Shown here: one piece after another, positions 54,729 through 64,000 of the stretch
Numbering within the stretch: the stretch's first letter is position 1
Layout: each line of letters opens with the position of its first letter
NCBI GenBank assembly: GCA_020744225.1
Contig: JAGMWG010000030.1
Location: 62,001 to 126,000 of the forward strand
Source: Paraphoma chrysanthemicola
Taxonomy: Eukaryota > Ascomycota > Dothideomycetes > Pleosporales > Phaeosphaeriaceae
Length of the DNA: 64,000 nucleotides
Reading direction: 5' to 3'
Program-made: the position numbers and the translations under genes
Notes under the pieces: generated by a model
Told to the model about the DNA's origin: nothing
Databases searched by the model: none
The model's input: only the letters and a program-made list of their open reading frames with translations

Positions 54729-56402
54729 ATGGCGATCCCCTGGCCTCATAGGGCGACCTGGCCAACCCCACTACGCGAGCATGCCGCAAACCTCAGCACA
54801 TTTGCTCACGAGGTGTTGCATCTCATGGAACGCAATGCAACTCAGCCTGTGCCAGCAGACGTAGTCGGAGACATCATCCGTGGCTCCTTGACTTTTGTCC
54901 TGAAAGTGCAGCACACCCCTGACCTCAGCGCATTAAGCGATGCTCTCAGAATCGCACAGACCGAAGCCAAAATTAACGCAGAAAATACAGCGCAAGCGCT
55001 TGGGGAGATCAAGAATGAAGTTATGAACACAAAAGAAATTACACAGCGATCAGCAGTAAATGCGCAACAAAACGAAGACAAGATTAAAGAGGTCGGAGTG
55101 GCTGTGAGAGAAGCCACGGAAGTAGGCAGAAATATTATGGAGATGACGAGGGACATCAAGAACAGAAGAATCCAAGAACAAGCAATTGGACAGGTTTCGT
55201 ACGCTGCAGCTGCAGCCAGGAACCTCCCGCAAGCTGGTACATACAATACACAAGTTCCTAAGACACCATCTGCGCAGATCCAGCGTGAGGTAATCGTGCA
55301 CATAAGAGACCCGCTTACAGTACAAAGCCTGCGAGCTATGAATCCTGGAAATCTAAAAGCCCATGTGGAAAGAGCCATCGAACAGAGCGCCAATGAAAAC
55401 ATAATGCACGTAAAGATCGTCTCCGCGAATCAGTTGAAGAGCGGTGACCTGAGTATCAAGACAGCAGCAAGCAACGAGGTTGAGGCGCTGAGACAGTTCA
55501 CGGAGGACTGGACCCATCGAATTGGAACGGGGGCTACGGTGCGAATCCCAACGTACGGCGTGCTCGCACACGGTGTCCGGACCAGCTCGATGGACATGAC
55601 ACGATTCGAAGAGAACAGAGCTCAAATACTGCAGGACAATAGACCTTTCATACCGCAAGCTGAGATCAAGCACATTGGGTGGCTAACCAGGGACGCATCT
55701 GCAAAACCCGCGTCAACCATAACCATCGAGTTCACAAGACCAGAGGACGCAAACAAGATCATCGACGAAGGTCTGATCTGGCAGGGCGAGGTCTTCCAGT
55801 GCGAACGATATGAGAGGCAGTGTCGCGTGAAGCAGTGCTTCAAGTGCCAAAAATACGGCCACATAGGAACCCAGTGCAAGGCAACAACAGCATGTGGCTA
55901 CTGTGCGCAAGAGCACGACACCCGGAATTGCCCAGGGAGAATGGATCGAGAGATGCCTAGGAAATGTGCGACCTGCAGGGGCGATCACGAGGCATGGAGC
56001 CGACAGTGCCCGACTAGAAAGGACGAGATTCTCAAGGCCAAAATCGCGTATGAGATGCGCCCACGATACCATCCCGTGACACAGCCAGGCCAATCCAGGA
56101 CCCAGCCGGAGGCGCTGATTCCTGCGCGGAGGAATGTGTCAAACCAAAGCACTGCAGCGACACAATTCATCCAGGTTAGAAGGAATGGCTCTCGGCCCGG
56201 ACGAGGACAGAAGAGAACCAACAATGGAACAACAGTGGAACCCGGCGGCCAGGAAAATCGACCACCTGTGGGAACAGGAAGCCAGAGACCACAGCGAAAC
56301 ATAGTACCATCCAGGAGAGCCCTAGAATCGATCAGTGGTAATGTCCAAACAATACAAGAGACTACTCAACACATGGAGATCGACTTAGACACAGAAGCAT
56401 GA
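54729..56402 (+). CDS. LINE ORF1 protein (Gag-like, zinc knuckles)
   Basis: The 557-residue protein would coat the LINE RNA. The N-terminal part has helical, charged segments (KINAENTAQALGEIKNEVMN). The middle may hold an RNA-binding fold (IVHIRDPLTVQSL, then NIMHVKIVSANQ). Near residues 370-435 are three zinc-knuckle-like motifs, starting with CFKCQKYGHIGTQC, then CGYCAQEHDTRNC and CATCRGDHEAWSRQC. The C-terminus is Gln/Arg-rich and disordered-looking. The stop overlaps the ORF2 start in the word ATGA (56399-56402), an arrangement that fits termination-reinitiation for making ORF2. Confidence 0.9.
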   Translation: MAIPWPHRATWPTPLREHAANLSTFAHEVLHLMERNATQPVPADVVGDIIRGSLTFVLKVQHTPDLSALSDALRIAQTEAKINAENTAQALGEIKNEVMNTKEITQRSAVNAQQNEDKIKEVGVAVREATEVGRNIMEMTRDIKNRRIQEQAIGQVSYAAAAARNLPQAGTYNTQVPKTPSAQIQREVIVHIRDPLTVQSLRAMNPGNLKAHVERAIEQSANENIMHVKIVSANQLKSGDLSIKTAASNEVEALRQFTEDWTHRIGTGATVRIPTYGVLAHGVRTSSMDMTRFEENRAQILQDNRPFIPQAEIKHIGWLTRDASAKPASTITIEFTRPEDANKIIDEGLIWQGEVFQCERYERQCRVKQCFKCQKYGHIGTQCKATTACGYCAQEHDTRNCPGRMDREMPRKCATCRGDHEAWSRQCPTRKDEILKAKIAYEMRPRYHPVTQPGQSRTQPEALIPARRNVSNQSTAATQFIQVRRNGSRPGRGQKRTNNGTTVEPGGQENRPPVGTGSQRPQRNIVPSRRALESISGNVQTIQETTQHMEIDLDTEA

Positions 56403-59400
56403 ATCAGCACACCACACTGAGCATACTACAGTACAACGTCCACAAATCAAGAGATACGGTAATGGCGACTCTACTCCGGGACCCACAGATCGCGGAGTAT
56501 GACGTCCTGGCCATCCAAGAGCCGTGGAGGAACCCATACACAGCGACCACTCACCATCCAGCAAAACACGCCTTCCACCTCTGCTACCCGACAGCAACCG
56601 GCGAGGGCCCTGCGAGAGTCTGCTTTTTCGTTAACAAAAGACTAGACCAAAGCAAATGGCGATTTCAGGAACGAACAGGAGATGTATGCTCCCTCATCCT
56701 CGATCTGGACGAGGATGAGACAGAAAGCCGACAGATCGCTGTGCATAACATATACAATCCAGCCACACACCTTACCAATGCGCCGACATCACTCGCTGAT
56801 ATACGTGGTGCCCTCGACGAGAACCAGGATATGGAGCAGATACTCCTCGGAGACTTCAACCTACACCACCCCTTATGGGGAGGACCAGCAGTAAGACGTA
56901 CACATGCCGACTCAGAAAACCTGGTGGCGATCATGGAGGACTTTAATCTCAGCAATACACTACCTCCAGGGACAATCACATTCGAAGAGGGCAATGGTAG
57001 ATCAACCATCGATCTCTGCCTGATCACCACGGGATTGGTAGACAGGGTAATCAGCAGTGATACTTCCCAAGCCCTCGACCACAACTCGGACCACTTGCCG
57101 ATAAGCACCGTGCTAGATATGACTACATACCGAGGATCAAATGAACCGCGGAGGAACTATAAGCGGCTTGACGTGAAAGCGTACAAGAGAGCGCTTAAGG
57201 ACCAATTACCAGCGCTGCGCAGGCCTGAAACAAAAAGAGCCCTAGACGCCTACGTACAAGAGATAGTTGTGGCCATCAGACAGGCGATTGAACAAACAAC
57301 CCCAGAAACAACAATAGTACCACAGTCCCGCGAAGGCTGGGACGATGAATGCAAGGAAGCTCTGGCAGAAGCGAAAAGGCGAAAGAGGGCATACGGTCAA
57401 TGCCACACGCAGGAGACTTGGGAAGCATATCGGGAAGCAAGAAACCGAAAAACGAGAACGATCAGAAAAGCCCTGACCAGAATGCACAGAGCTCGAGTCG
57501 AGGAAGCAGCAGAATCCCCGGAGAAACTATGGAAGCTCGCCAACTGGGCCAAGACAAGAGGAAACCAGGCCCCAAGAGTCACACCGGCGCTACGACACCC
57601 GGAGACGCGACAGGAGATTACGGAACCAAGCGACAAGGCAGATCTGTTCCGAGACGCCTTCTTCCCGGCACGCCCCGAAGCGGACCTTGCAGATATACAC
57701 GCGGCGCAATACCATGGACAGATCCAAATGCCACCGATAACAGAGAAGGAAATAGCTGATGCTATCCGTACAGCATCACCGCTCAAAGCGCCAGGTCCTG
57801 ATGGAATCGTAAACCAAGCCCTGCAAGCAGGAGTAAAGGCACTCAAAGCGCATCTTTCGAGGATCTTCAACCAGAGCCTACGCCTAGGATACTGCCCAGA
57901 ACACTTCAGAGAGTCCACGACAGTAGTACTGCGTAAGCCCGGGAAAACAGACTATACAGTGCCAAAGTCGTACCGTCCCATCGCATTGATGAACACGATG
58001 GGGAAAATAATGGATGCAGTCATTGCGAGACGACTAAGCTATCTGACAGAACAACACCAGGTACTTCCAGCAGCGCACATGGGCGGCAGGAAGATGCGGT
58101 CCACGGAACACGCATTGCATCTCGTTACGAAGAAGATATACGAAGCATGGAACAAAAGACCATCGCAGGTGGCTAGCCTACTACTGCTCGACGTATCGGG
58201 TGCCTTCGACAACGTATCTCATCAACGACTGCTCCACAATTTGCGGAAAAGAAAAGTAGACGAAAGGACCGTCAAATGGATCGCAAGCTTCTTGAGCGCC
58301 AGGAGGACCAGTATAGCCATCGACGGATTCACATCTGGAGAATATGAGATACAGACGGGCATCCCACAAGGATCACCCTTGTCGCCCATCCTCTATCTTT
58401 TTTACAATGCAGATCTCATCGAAGGCTGCAACCAAGAACCTGACACTATGTCAACAGGATACATCGACGACGTGGCCATCCTTGCATGGGGCAAGACAAC
58501 TGAAGAGACATGCAAGACGTTAGGCAAAGCACTCGAGAAAGCACAACGTTGGGCCAGAACCCACGCCTCGGTCTTCGCTCCAGAGAAATTCCAGCTTACT
58601 CACTTTACAAGATCACTGACACGAATCGACAGGAGCAGTCCCATACAAACCGCATGGGGCAACGTCACACCCCAAACGACATGCAAATATCTCGGACTGG
58701 TCATGGATACAAAGCTGCGCTGGAAAGAACACCTTGAAGCAGTAATGCAGAAAGCGATGAACACAGTGAATGCCCTAGGCTGCCTCGGCGGCTCCACCTG
58801 GGGCATAGGTCTGCTGGATCTGCGCAAAATATACGAAGGCACAGCGCTGCCGCAGATAATGTACGCCAGCTCTATCTGGTACAATGCCAACGTCAGAGGA
58901 GGAACATATACACAAAGGACGCTGGACATCTTACGCAGCATCCAGGCCAGAGCAGCGAGGATTATCTGCGGAGCCTACCGAGCCACATCACACGCGGCGC
59001 TAGACGTCGAAGCCTACCTTCTACCTATCGAACAGCAGATCTGGAGACACAACGCAGATCTCATCACTCGGCTCCTCTCGAGCAAGGCAATGACAGATAT
59101 GGCAGGTATCCAGAAAGGCAGCCTGCAACCAAGCAGAAGAACACGTCCGGGACTTGTCGACTCGTGGCAGAAGGTCTACAACGACATGAAGAGCAGACGA
59201 AGTCAAGGCTTCAACGAACAAGAACCCATCCCACCTTTCATGACAGCGCCATGGCGCGAAGGCCCTGCGACCCACATAGAAGTCAATGCAGAAAATGCAC
59301 GGAGCCGACATGATATGCAGAACGACTCAGGAAGGTGCCTCAGCATCTACACAGATGGCAGCGGCATCGACGGTGAGACAGGAGCAGCGGCAGTAAGCCC

Positions 59401-60253
59401 ACTGATACAAGACACCCGCGCTACACACATGGGAGCAAACACGATATCGACGGTATACGCAGCGGAGCTACAAGGAATCAGCCTGGCACTGCAAATAGCA
59501 GAACAATACGCAGAGAGGGGTGGCAGACGCAGAGACATTGCTATCTACACAGACAACCAAGCCGCTATTTGGTCAATAGCAAAAGCAGAAGGTAGATCGG
59601 GAGCCTACATCCTCGAGGAGATTGCACGCCAGGTCCGGCGGCTCCAGGACAAAGGACGACGAGTAACTGTCCGATGGATCCCAGCCCACGTCGGAATCCC
59701 TGGGAACGAAGCGGCCGATGTTGCCGCCAAGGAATCTACTGGATGGAGAGCAGACGGATGCACACAGCCACCAGCAGAAGCCCCTCCAACATTATTCCCA
59801 CTGAAGTCCACACTCAGGAGATGGTGCAAGACACAGGCAGAGAGATCATGGGCAGACAGCTGGAAGGCTAACACCAAAGGCAGAGCAACGTACAGACTGA
59901 CACCGCGACCTACCAAGAAAGTGTTGCAACTTCATGAAGGGCTCAGCAAACGCGAGAGTGCCTTGCTAGTACAGATGCGAACAGAGAAGATTGGACTCAA
60001 CGACTTCCTCTTCAATCGAAGAGTACCAGAAGTCATCAGCCCACGGTGCGAGTGTGGCGAGAGGAGGCAGACGGCTGCGCACATCCTCCTCCGCTGCAGG
60101 ATCTACAAGGACCTCCGCGACCAGGTATTCGGTGACCTTTCTGGACGACACAACCTCCGGGCCGTCCTCAACAAGCCACAGCTAGCCACCAAAGCCATCG
60201 GGTTTATAGAGCAAACGCGGATCCTTGGGCAAATGGGGATCAGAGACGCGTAA
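56399..60253 (+). CDS. LINE ORF2 protein (endonuclease, reverse transcriptase, RNase H)
   Basis: The 1284-residue polyprotein has all three enzyme parts. The AP-type endonuclease comes first (LQYNVHKSRD, DVLAIQEPW, ILLGDFNLHHPLWGG, LDHNSDHLPI). The RT follows in the middle (LLLDVSGAFDNVSH, GIPQGSPLSPILYLFYNADL and the catalytic GYIDDVAILAWG near residue 688). An RNase H domain starts near residue 980 (IYTDGSGIDG, YAAELQGISLAL, IYTDNQAA, GNEAADVAAKE), with its four acidic positions kept. The end has a zinc-binding CECG-x9-H-x4-C motif. Such proteins nick the target and reverse-transcribe the element's RNA in place. The frame has no stop or shift. The start ATG lies inside the ORF1 stop. Confidence 0.92.
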   Translation: MNQHTTLSILQYNVHKSRDTVMATLLRDPQIAEYDVLAIQEPWRNPYTATTHHPAKHAFHLCYPTATGEGPARVCFFVNKRLDQSKWRFQERTGDVCSLILDLDEDETESRQIAVHNIYNPATHLTNAPTSLADIRGALDENQDMEQILLGDFNLHHPLWGGPAVRRTHADSENLVAIMEDFNLSNTLPPGTITFEEGNGRSTIDLCLITTGLVDRVISSDTSQALDHNSDHLPISTVLDMTTYRGSNEPRRNYKRLDVKAYKRALKDQLPALRRPETKRALDAYVQEIVVAIRQAIEQTTPETTIVPQSREGWDDECKEALAEAKRRKRAYGQCHTQETWEAYREARNRKTRTIRKALTRMHRARVEEAAESPEKLWKLANWAKTRGNQAPRVTPALRHPETRQEITEPSDKADLFRDAFFPARPEADLADIHAAQYHGQIQMPPITEKEIADAIRTASPLKAPGPDGIVNQALQAGVKALKAHLSRIFNQSLRLGYCPEHFRESTTVVLRKPGKTDYTVPKSYRPIALMNTMGKIMDAVIARRLSYLTEQHQVLPAAHMGGRKMRSTEHALHLVTKKIYEAWNKRPSQVASLLLLDVSGAFDNVSHQRLLHNLRKRKVDERTVKWIASFLSARRTSIAIDGFTSGEYEIQTGIPQGSPLSPILYLFYNADLIEGCNQEPDTMSTGYIDDVAILAWGKTTEETCKTLGKALEKAQRWARTHASVFAPEKFQLTHFTRSLTRIDRSSPIQTAWGNVTPQTTCKYLGLVMDTKLRWKEHLEAVMQKAMNTVNALGCLGGSTWGIGLLDLRKIYEGTALPQIMYASSIWYNANVRGGTYTQRTLDILRSIQARAARIICGAYRATSHAALDVEAYLLPIEQQIWRHNADLITRLLSSKAMTDMAGIQKGSLQPSRRTRPGLVDSWQKVYNDMKSRRSQGFNEQEPIPPFMTAPWREGPATHIEVNAENARSRHDMQNDSGRCLSIYTDGSGIDGETGAAAVSPLIQDTRATHMGANTISTVYAAELQGISLALQIAEQYAERGGRRRDIAIYTDNQAAIWSIAKAEGRSGAYILEEIARQVRRLQDKGRRVTVRWIPAHVGIPGNEAADVAAKESTGWRADGCTQPPAEAPPTLFPLKSTLRRWCKTQAERSWADSWKANTKGRATYRLTPRPTKKVLQLHEGLSKRESALLVQMRTEKIGLNDFLFNRRVPEVISPRCECGERRQTAAHILLRCRIYKDLRDQVFGDLSGRHNLRAVLNKPQLATKAIGFIEQTRILGQMGIRDA

Positions 60254-60549
60254 ACGACAGCCGAGCGCTGGGGGGAGACTGAAAGTATCGCGGCCGCAAA
60301 GACGAGGCAGTCGCCTCTACGAACCTAGAAGCACAGTATTCAGTTAGTAGAACCGTTATCTAGATGGGCCGGGAAGCATGTTTAGATAATGGTTGAGGGG
60401 AAACGGCAGGCCGCTGGGGACAGATGGCTCTTGTTTTCGGGGGTGAAGTGGGGCGGCGCGGAACAAAGTTGCCGCGACGCGTCGGCTGTCCGCCAAGCCT
60501 GCCAGCCGGGCATAGCTGCGGACAACGCGGCTGAAACCGAGTAGGATAT

Positions 60550-60574
60550 AATCAATCAATCAATCAATCAATCA
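60550..60574 (+). repeat. AATC-repeat tail of the LINE
   Basis: About six copies of AATC end the element just before the right target-site duplication, in place of a poly(A) tail. The first two bases of the duplication (CA) could be counted with either part. Confidence 0.85.
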
Positions 60575-60586
60575 CGCGAAGTGCAA
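60573..60586 (+). repeat. Right target-site duplication of the LINE
   Basis: This is the same 14-bp word as at 54588-54601. The interrupted arm B sequence resumes right after it (GATCCGGAAACCGGTACCGG). Confidence 0.88.
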
Positions 60587-60614
60587 GATCCGGAAACCGG
60601 TACCGGTCAGCACT

Positions 60615-61557
60615 GTAATCGTACAATGCGCATTTGGGTACTGTAGTTTCTGGAAGTAGGGGTATAATATGTCTCAAGTCAGCACTCAGATCTCACTCGA
60701 AATCTGTGGTCAATTTGCGGATGGCGGATACATAGCGCAAAACCTGTCGAGGGTGCGTAGCGCTCGAAACTGCTTGAAGCAGATCACAGATCCACGAAGA
60801 GGAACCGCCAGGTTAATAATTTGTGTCAAAGAATCCAGCCTACCTTAATTATGTTAATTATGTTTAATTAAATAATGCAACTTAGGGTAATCTAACTTAG
60901 ATCGTGATCCAGTCATGCCATCGGAAGCTCTGTGGTGCCGTGGTGAAATGAGCCACAACGTCTCCTAGGCGACCATCCGGACGTGTCCGCTATAAATGAT
61001 AGATGACAATCTTTGAGCGTACTAACAGGCTTCGTTAACCCTCGCGCCGTGGAAGCCAAAATAAGTTATATTGATTCGATTGCTTACGCCAGAGACCTGA
61101 ACAAGCAGCTACTTCATCCATCAACTTTAATACTTTGATCGAGAGCCGCCTTTTCAATCGCCAAGCTCAGAAGATGCGCCTAGCTTTCTTCGCATGTATA
61201 CGTCCCTTTTCATTTTCGAAGCGAAGCAAAGTCGCAGGCGAAGGTGAGAGAGCCATTCGCTCTAGAGCGCCATCACCATCGCCAAATCAAGAGAGCCCTA
61301 TAGATGCTGCAAAGCCAAATTCGAAAATGAGTGCATGATCTCAGACATCATGATTGCGCTCGATACAGATGATCTGAGCAGAAAAGCACAGCGTCTCGGC
61401 ACTGTGCAATAGCGGCCTGACGCAAGAAGTGGTGGTCGGCTCGCCCCTGCCCCGGCGATGAGTTGCGCGCTCCTCGGAAGTACGAATTAATTACGCGTTA
61501 TTCATGCTGTAAAGTAGATCGCTACCGTTACCGTGAATGAAAGTATGCATGATCCTA
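60615..61557. other. Intergenic region
   Basis: No gene was recognised. A frame at 61135-61338 has no known features. Short A/T runs occur at 60840-60880. Confidence 0.35.
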
Positions 61558-64000
61558 TCACACACTATGCCTGTTTTTACACCCACGCTTTGCTGGTAAC
61601 TGTACCGTCACGTTGGAGGCAGCTCGCTTTTGAGGGCCACGTGAGCCTGACCGTGTTGGTTGACTTCCGGGCCAGTCTAATCTCTGCAGTTTGACGAAAG
61701 ACGCGATTGATGAAGACGAAGCACTGATGTTTAGAAGTTGCGTGTCTGGCAGTTTTAGTGCAATGTTTATCGGATCAGATAGGCTGCCAACTCGAAGACA
61801 AACAGGTCTGCTGAAATTCCCTGAGTTGTCAAGCGTCGCAAACTTCAATCCTCTTGCAGATAAAGTGTGTCCATGGACAACGAAGCGGGCACCGACGTCT
61901 TCTAGCTTCGCTATAAGCTTCATATATGCGGGGTCCACCGCGGGCAATCGACACAAGATACGGCCATAACATACATAGCGTCCATTCTCGTAGACAGGCC
62001 TGCAGCGCAGCTCAAAGTAGAATAACAAAGCGATCATAGAAAGCGCCAATTCGTCGATCGGACGGTGGGATTCAAAGTACGATTGAGCTACTTCGGCTAG
62101 GCTGTTTATAGCACTGGCGTCTGCAAGGTCGGGAGGCTGACCGTCAAGTGGGAGATTGAAGCGACGGAACCAGCCGTCGATCTCTCCGACGTCGTCCGAA
62201 TACGAAGCATCCATCATCTGAAGCATGCTGGCAAAATGCTTATCGCCATCGAAGTTCTCTTTCCAGTAGTGCCGAGCCGCCTGGTACAAAGAATTGTTGC
62301 CGCACTTACCGGATCCGACTTTGGCGTCATGAGCGTTGCTCTCTTTGCTGATTCCTGTGCCAACAGACACGAATTGGTCCGGTCTCCTGAGCCCCGGCGC
62401 TATCTTGCGAGCCTCTTGCCATGCCAGTAAGCTGGGATTATTGCTGCTGAGACCGCCATCCATGAATCTTCCGTGTTCGTTGATGCTTTTTGGAGTGAAG
62501 TACCTTGGTTTGCGTCAGTCTAAACCAAAAGTTCAATGTGAGTCCATCTTACAACGGGGCTGCAGATGCACCGCGCATGCTTGTCTACCATGTAAGTCCA
62601 TATTTGTGCACAATTAATTTCCAGACTTACGCGTCTTTGACGGAGATCTCGTCACAAGGTCCGCTAGACCGTAACGATCGATAGGTCGCTCGTTGCTGTG
62701 TATCTACGCATGTTTTCTCACCGACGCCGTTGTAGCTGGTAATAACGCAGGTTTCGAGGCTATCGAGATTGACAACAGGAAACCCTGTTCGCGCCCCTAT
62801 GGCTGTCATGTACGGGTGATCGAGCATTGTGGCCTTACCAAAGATTTCGTCAAGAGCCCCATCAATGTCTTCGGCGGGATACCAACCTTTCCGACAAGCT
62901 GCCAAAAGCGAGTATGCAGAATCAATTGGGCGGAAGCCAAGGCGAGTGCGTCCCTGGAAAACACGTGAAGACAACGCTTTGAACACATCAAAAGCCTCAC
63001 CCACTTCCATGCCAAGTCCATATAGAGCCAAATTAACCATACAACCTGGGATGGTTAAAAGATTGAAAAGAAAAGGCTGCAGTACTTACCTGAGCTCGTA
63101 CCAAAGCTGAGGTCGAAGAGCTCCTGAATCGGAATAGAGGAGGAGATCACACTGCCGACAGCTCGTTGCAAGGCACGGAGAAACTGAATGGGTATCACGG
63201 CTCGAATACCACCACCATCGATAGCAAGCACTCTCAAGCCTGCAGTAGCTGGCCTGACCCGAACTCGAAGGTGGGAAGGTGTTGCACAAAGAGGACACTC
63301 GGACATTTGATAGAGGTTGGGGTTCACTGCTGTCGAACGACCAAATTCCATGCAGCACTCCTCGCACAGTACATGCTGGCACCAGAACTTATGCTCTGGG
63401 GCTCTTGTGAGACAGGCTAGGCAGGACCTGTGTGTTATGCGTCGGGACAGCCACTCCCTGAATTCCCCGAGCACGCGAGAGCGACTTCTGTCTCTACTTG
63501 ACCAGCTTCTCTCTAGAAACTGCGTTTCAATTCGCTTGACGAGCCCAGCACGGAGTATGATTACCTCCTCGAGCTTGCCAAACGTAAGAGCTTTGTTCTC
63601 TATGCTGGCGCTACAGGCCGACCTATAATGTGTTGCAAAGACATCAGCAGGAGCGAATCCTGACCCTGGTTAGCAATGTTCTGCTCTGACAAATCGCCAG
63701 CACCAACCATGGACGTCTTTTGTATAGTTGTCGAGCCTTAGACATTCAGCAATGAACGGGGCTGCGAATTGAGTCAGTTCTTCATATGAACGCACGCTAT
63801 CGAGCAAGTCTGCCACGTGGTCGCCTACGCTGGACGAGACAGGGCGATGCAATCGCGACGCAACAAGCATATCAAAGGGCTCTGACCCTGAGGTGATGAG
63901 ATGGTCACAAGCGTGACTGAACAAGCTCTCCATGTGAACAGCGCTGAAGAGGGTACGGTGACGCATACAGTCCTCGCGACTGTAACTCACTTCACTACGA
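61558..64000 (-). CDS. Patatin-like phospholipase with RING-like zinc-binding segment, partial
   Basis: The gene starts beyond the window and ends at 61558. Exons are about 64000-63708, 63665-63090, 63045-62631, 62579-62553 and 62503-61558, with introns of 42-51 bp. In order it encodes an unknown N-terminal part, then a Cys/His segment (CLACLTRAPEHKFWCQHVLC, then EECC and CPLC) that could bind zinc like a RING. The patatin domain follows, with LRVLAIDGGGIRAVIPIQFL (oxyanion glycines) and the nucleophile elbow FGTSSGC, whose Ser is at a splice junction and is completed only after splicing. The catalytic Asp is in FMDGGLSSNNPSLLA. The Ser-Asp dyad is present, so acyl-hydrolase activity on lipids is likely. 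Related fungal proteins are found in NLR-type cell-death systems. The role here is inferred. The first intron join is the least certain. Confidence 0.82.

Larger units (their letters stand above)
54602..60572 (+). mobile_element. Complete Tad1-type LINE retrotransposon
   Basis: The element is about 5.97 kb: a short 5' leader (54602-54728), ORF1, ORF2, a 3' UTR of about 300 bp and a tail of AATC repeats. Both frames are open with all key motifs. It is flanked by a 14-bp target-site duplication. The target is the 3' tail of the HET/NLR inverted duplication, whose other arm gives the empty site. Intact frames and perfect duplication suggest a recent insertion that could still be competent. Confidence 0.9.

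Noticed and set aside
1..64000. CRISPR arrays, rRNA and tRNA genes
   Set aside because: I saw no direct repeats with spacers, no rRNA-like sequence and no convincing tRNA cloverleaf. A tRNA scan was not possible here.

Overview
The window reads as nuclear DNA of a filamentous ascomycete (Pezizomycotina). Coding regions are broken by short GT-AG introns (about 42-76 bp), and joining them gives clean frames. The gene content is typical of that group: HET-domain proteins, STAND/NLR-type proteins with ankyrin or TPR repeats, two cytochrome P450s, F-box proteins, a patatin-like lipase, a Tad1-type LINE, Ty3/Gypsy and Fot1/pogo relics. Class or species cannot be fixed from the sequence. The mix of incompatibility-type genes, effector-like and secondary-metabolism-type genes and transposon debris is that of an accessory region.

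Layout. 0.3-4.5 kb: nucleoside-phosphorylase plus NACHT plus ankyrin NLR gene with a late nonsense codon. 5.9-8.2 kb: two unidentified proteins. 8.3-8.7 kb: pogo relic. 9.2-15.2 kb: two complete P450 genes (five and two introns) around a small secreted protein gene. 15.5-28.2 kb: repeat-rich block with at least four copies of one uncharacterised dispersed repeat, a MITE with 53-bp inverted repeats, a pogo 5' fragment, two complete HET genes (17.9-20.0 and 22.3-24.1 kb), a small beta-rich protein gene and gene relics. 29.8-33.9 kb: F-box/ankyrin gene and a stand-alone thioester-reductase gene. 34.3-39.5 kb: decayed Gypsy element with an internal inversion. 40.4-48.7 kb: F-box gene, pogo C-terminal relic, C2H2 gene, small coiled-coil gene and bZIP gene. 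49.8-60.6 kb: head-to-head NB-ARC/TPR and HET genes with shared inverted tails; a complete LINE with target-site duplication sits in one tail. 61.6 kb to the end: a patatin-like lipase gene leaving the window.

How the genes relate. The NLR, HET and patatin genes belong to families linked in fungi to non-self recognition and regulated cell death. The most interesting locus is 49.8-54.6 kb. The minus-strand gene has the linker, NB-ARC and TPR parts but no HET domain. The plus-strand gene has HET and the same linker but no NB-ARC/TPR. Both are followed by the same 3' tail, so they look like complementary remains of an inverted duplication of one HET-NB-ARC-TPR gene. All exon joins were deduced by eye from splice sites and frame.
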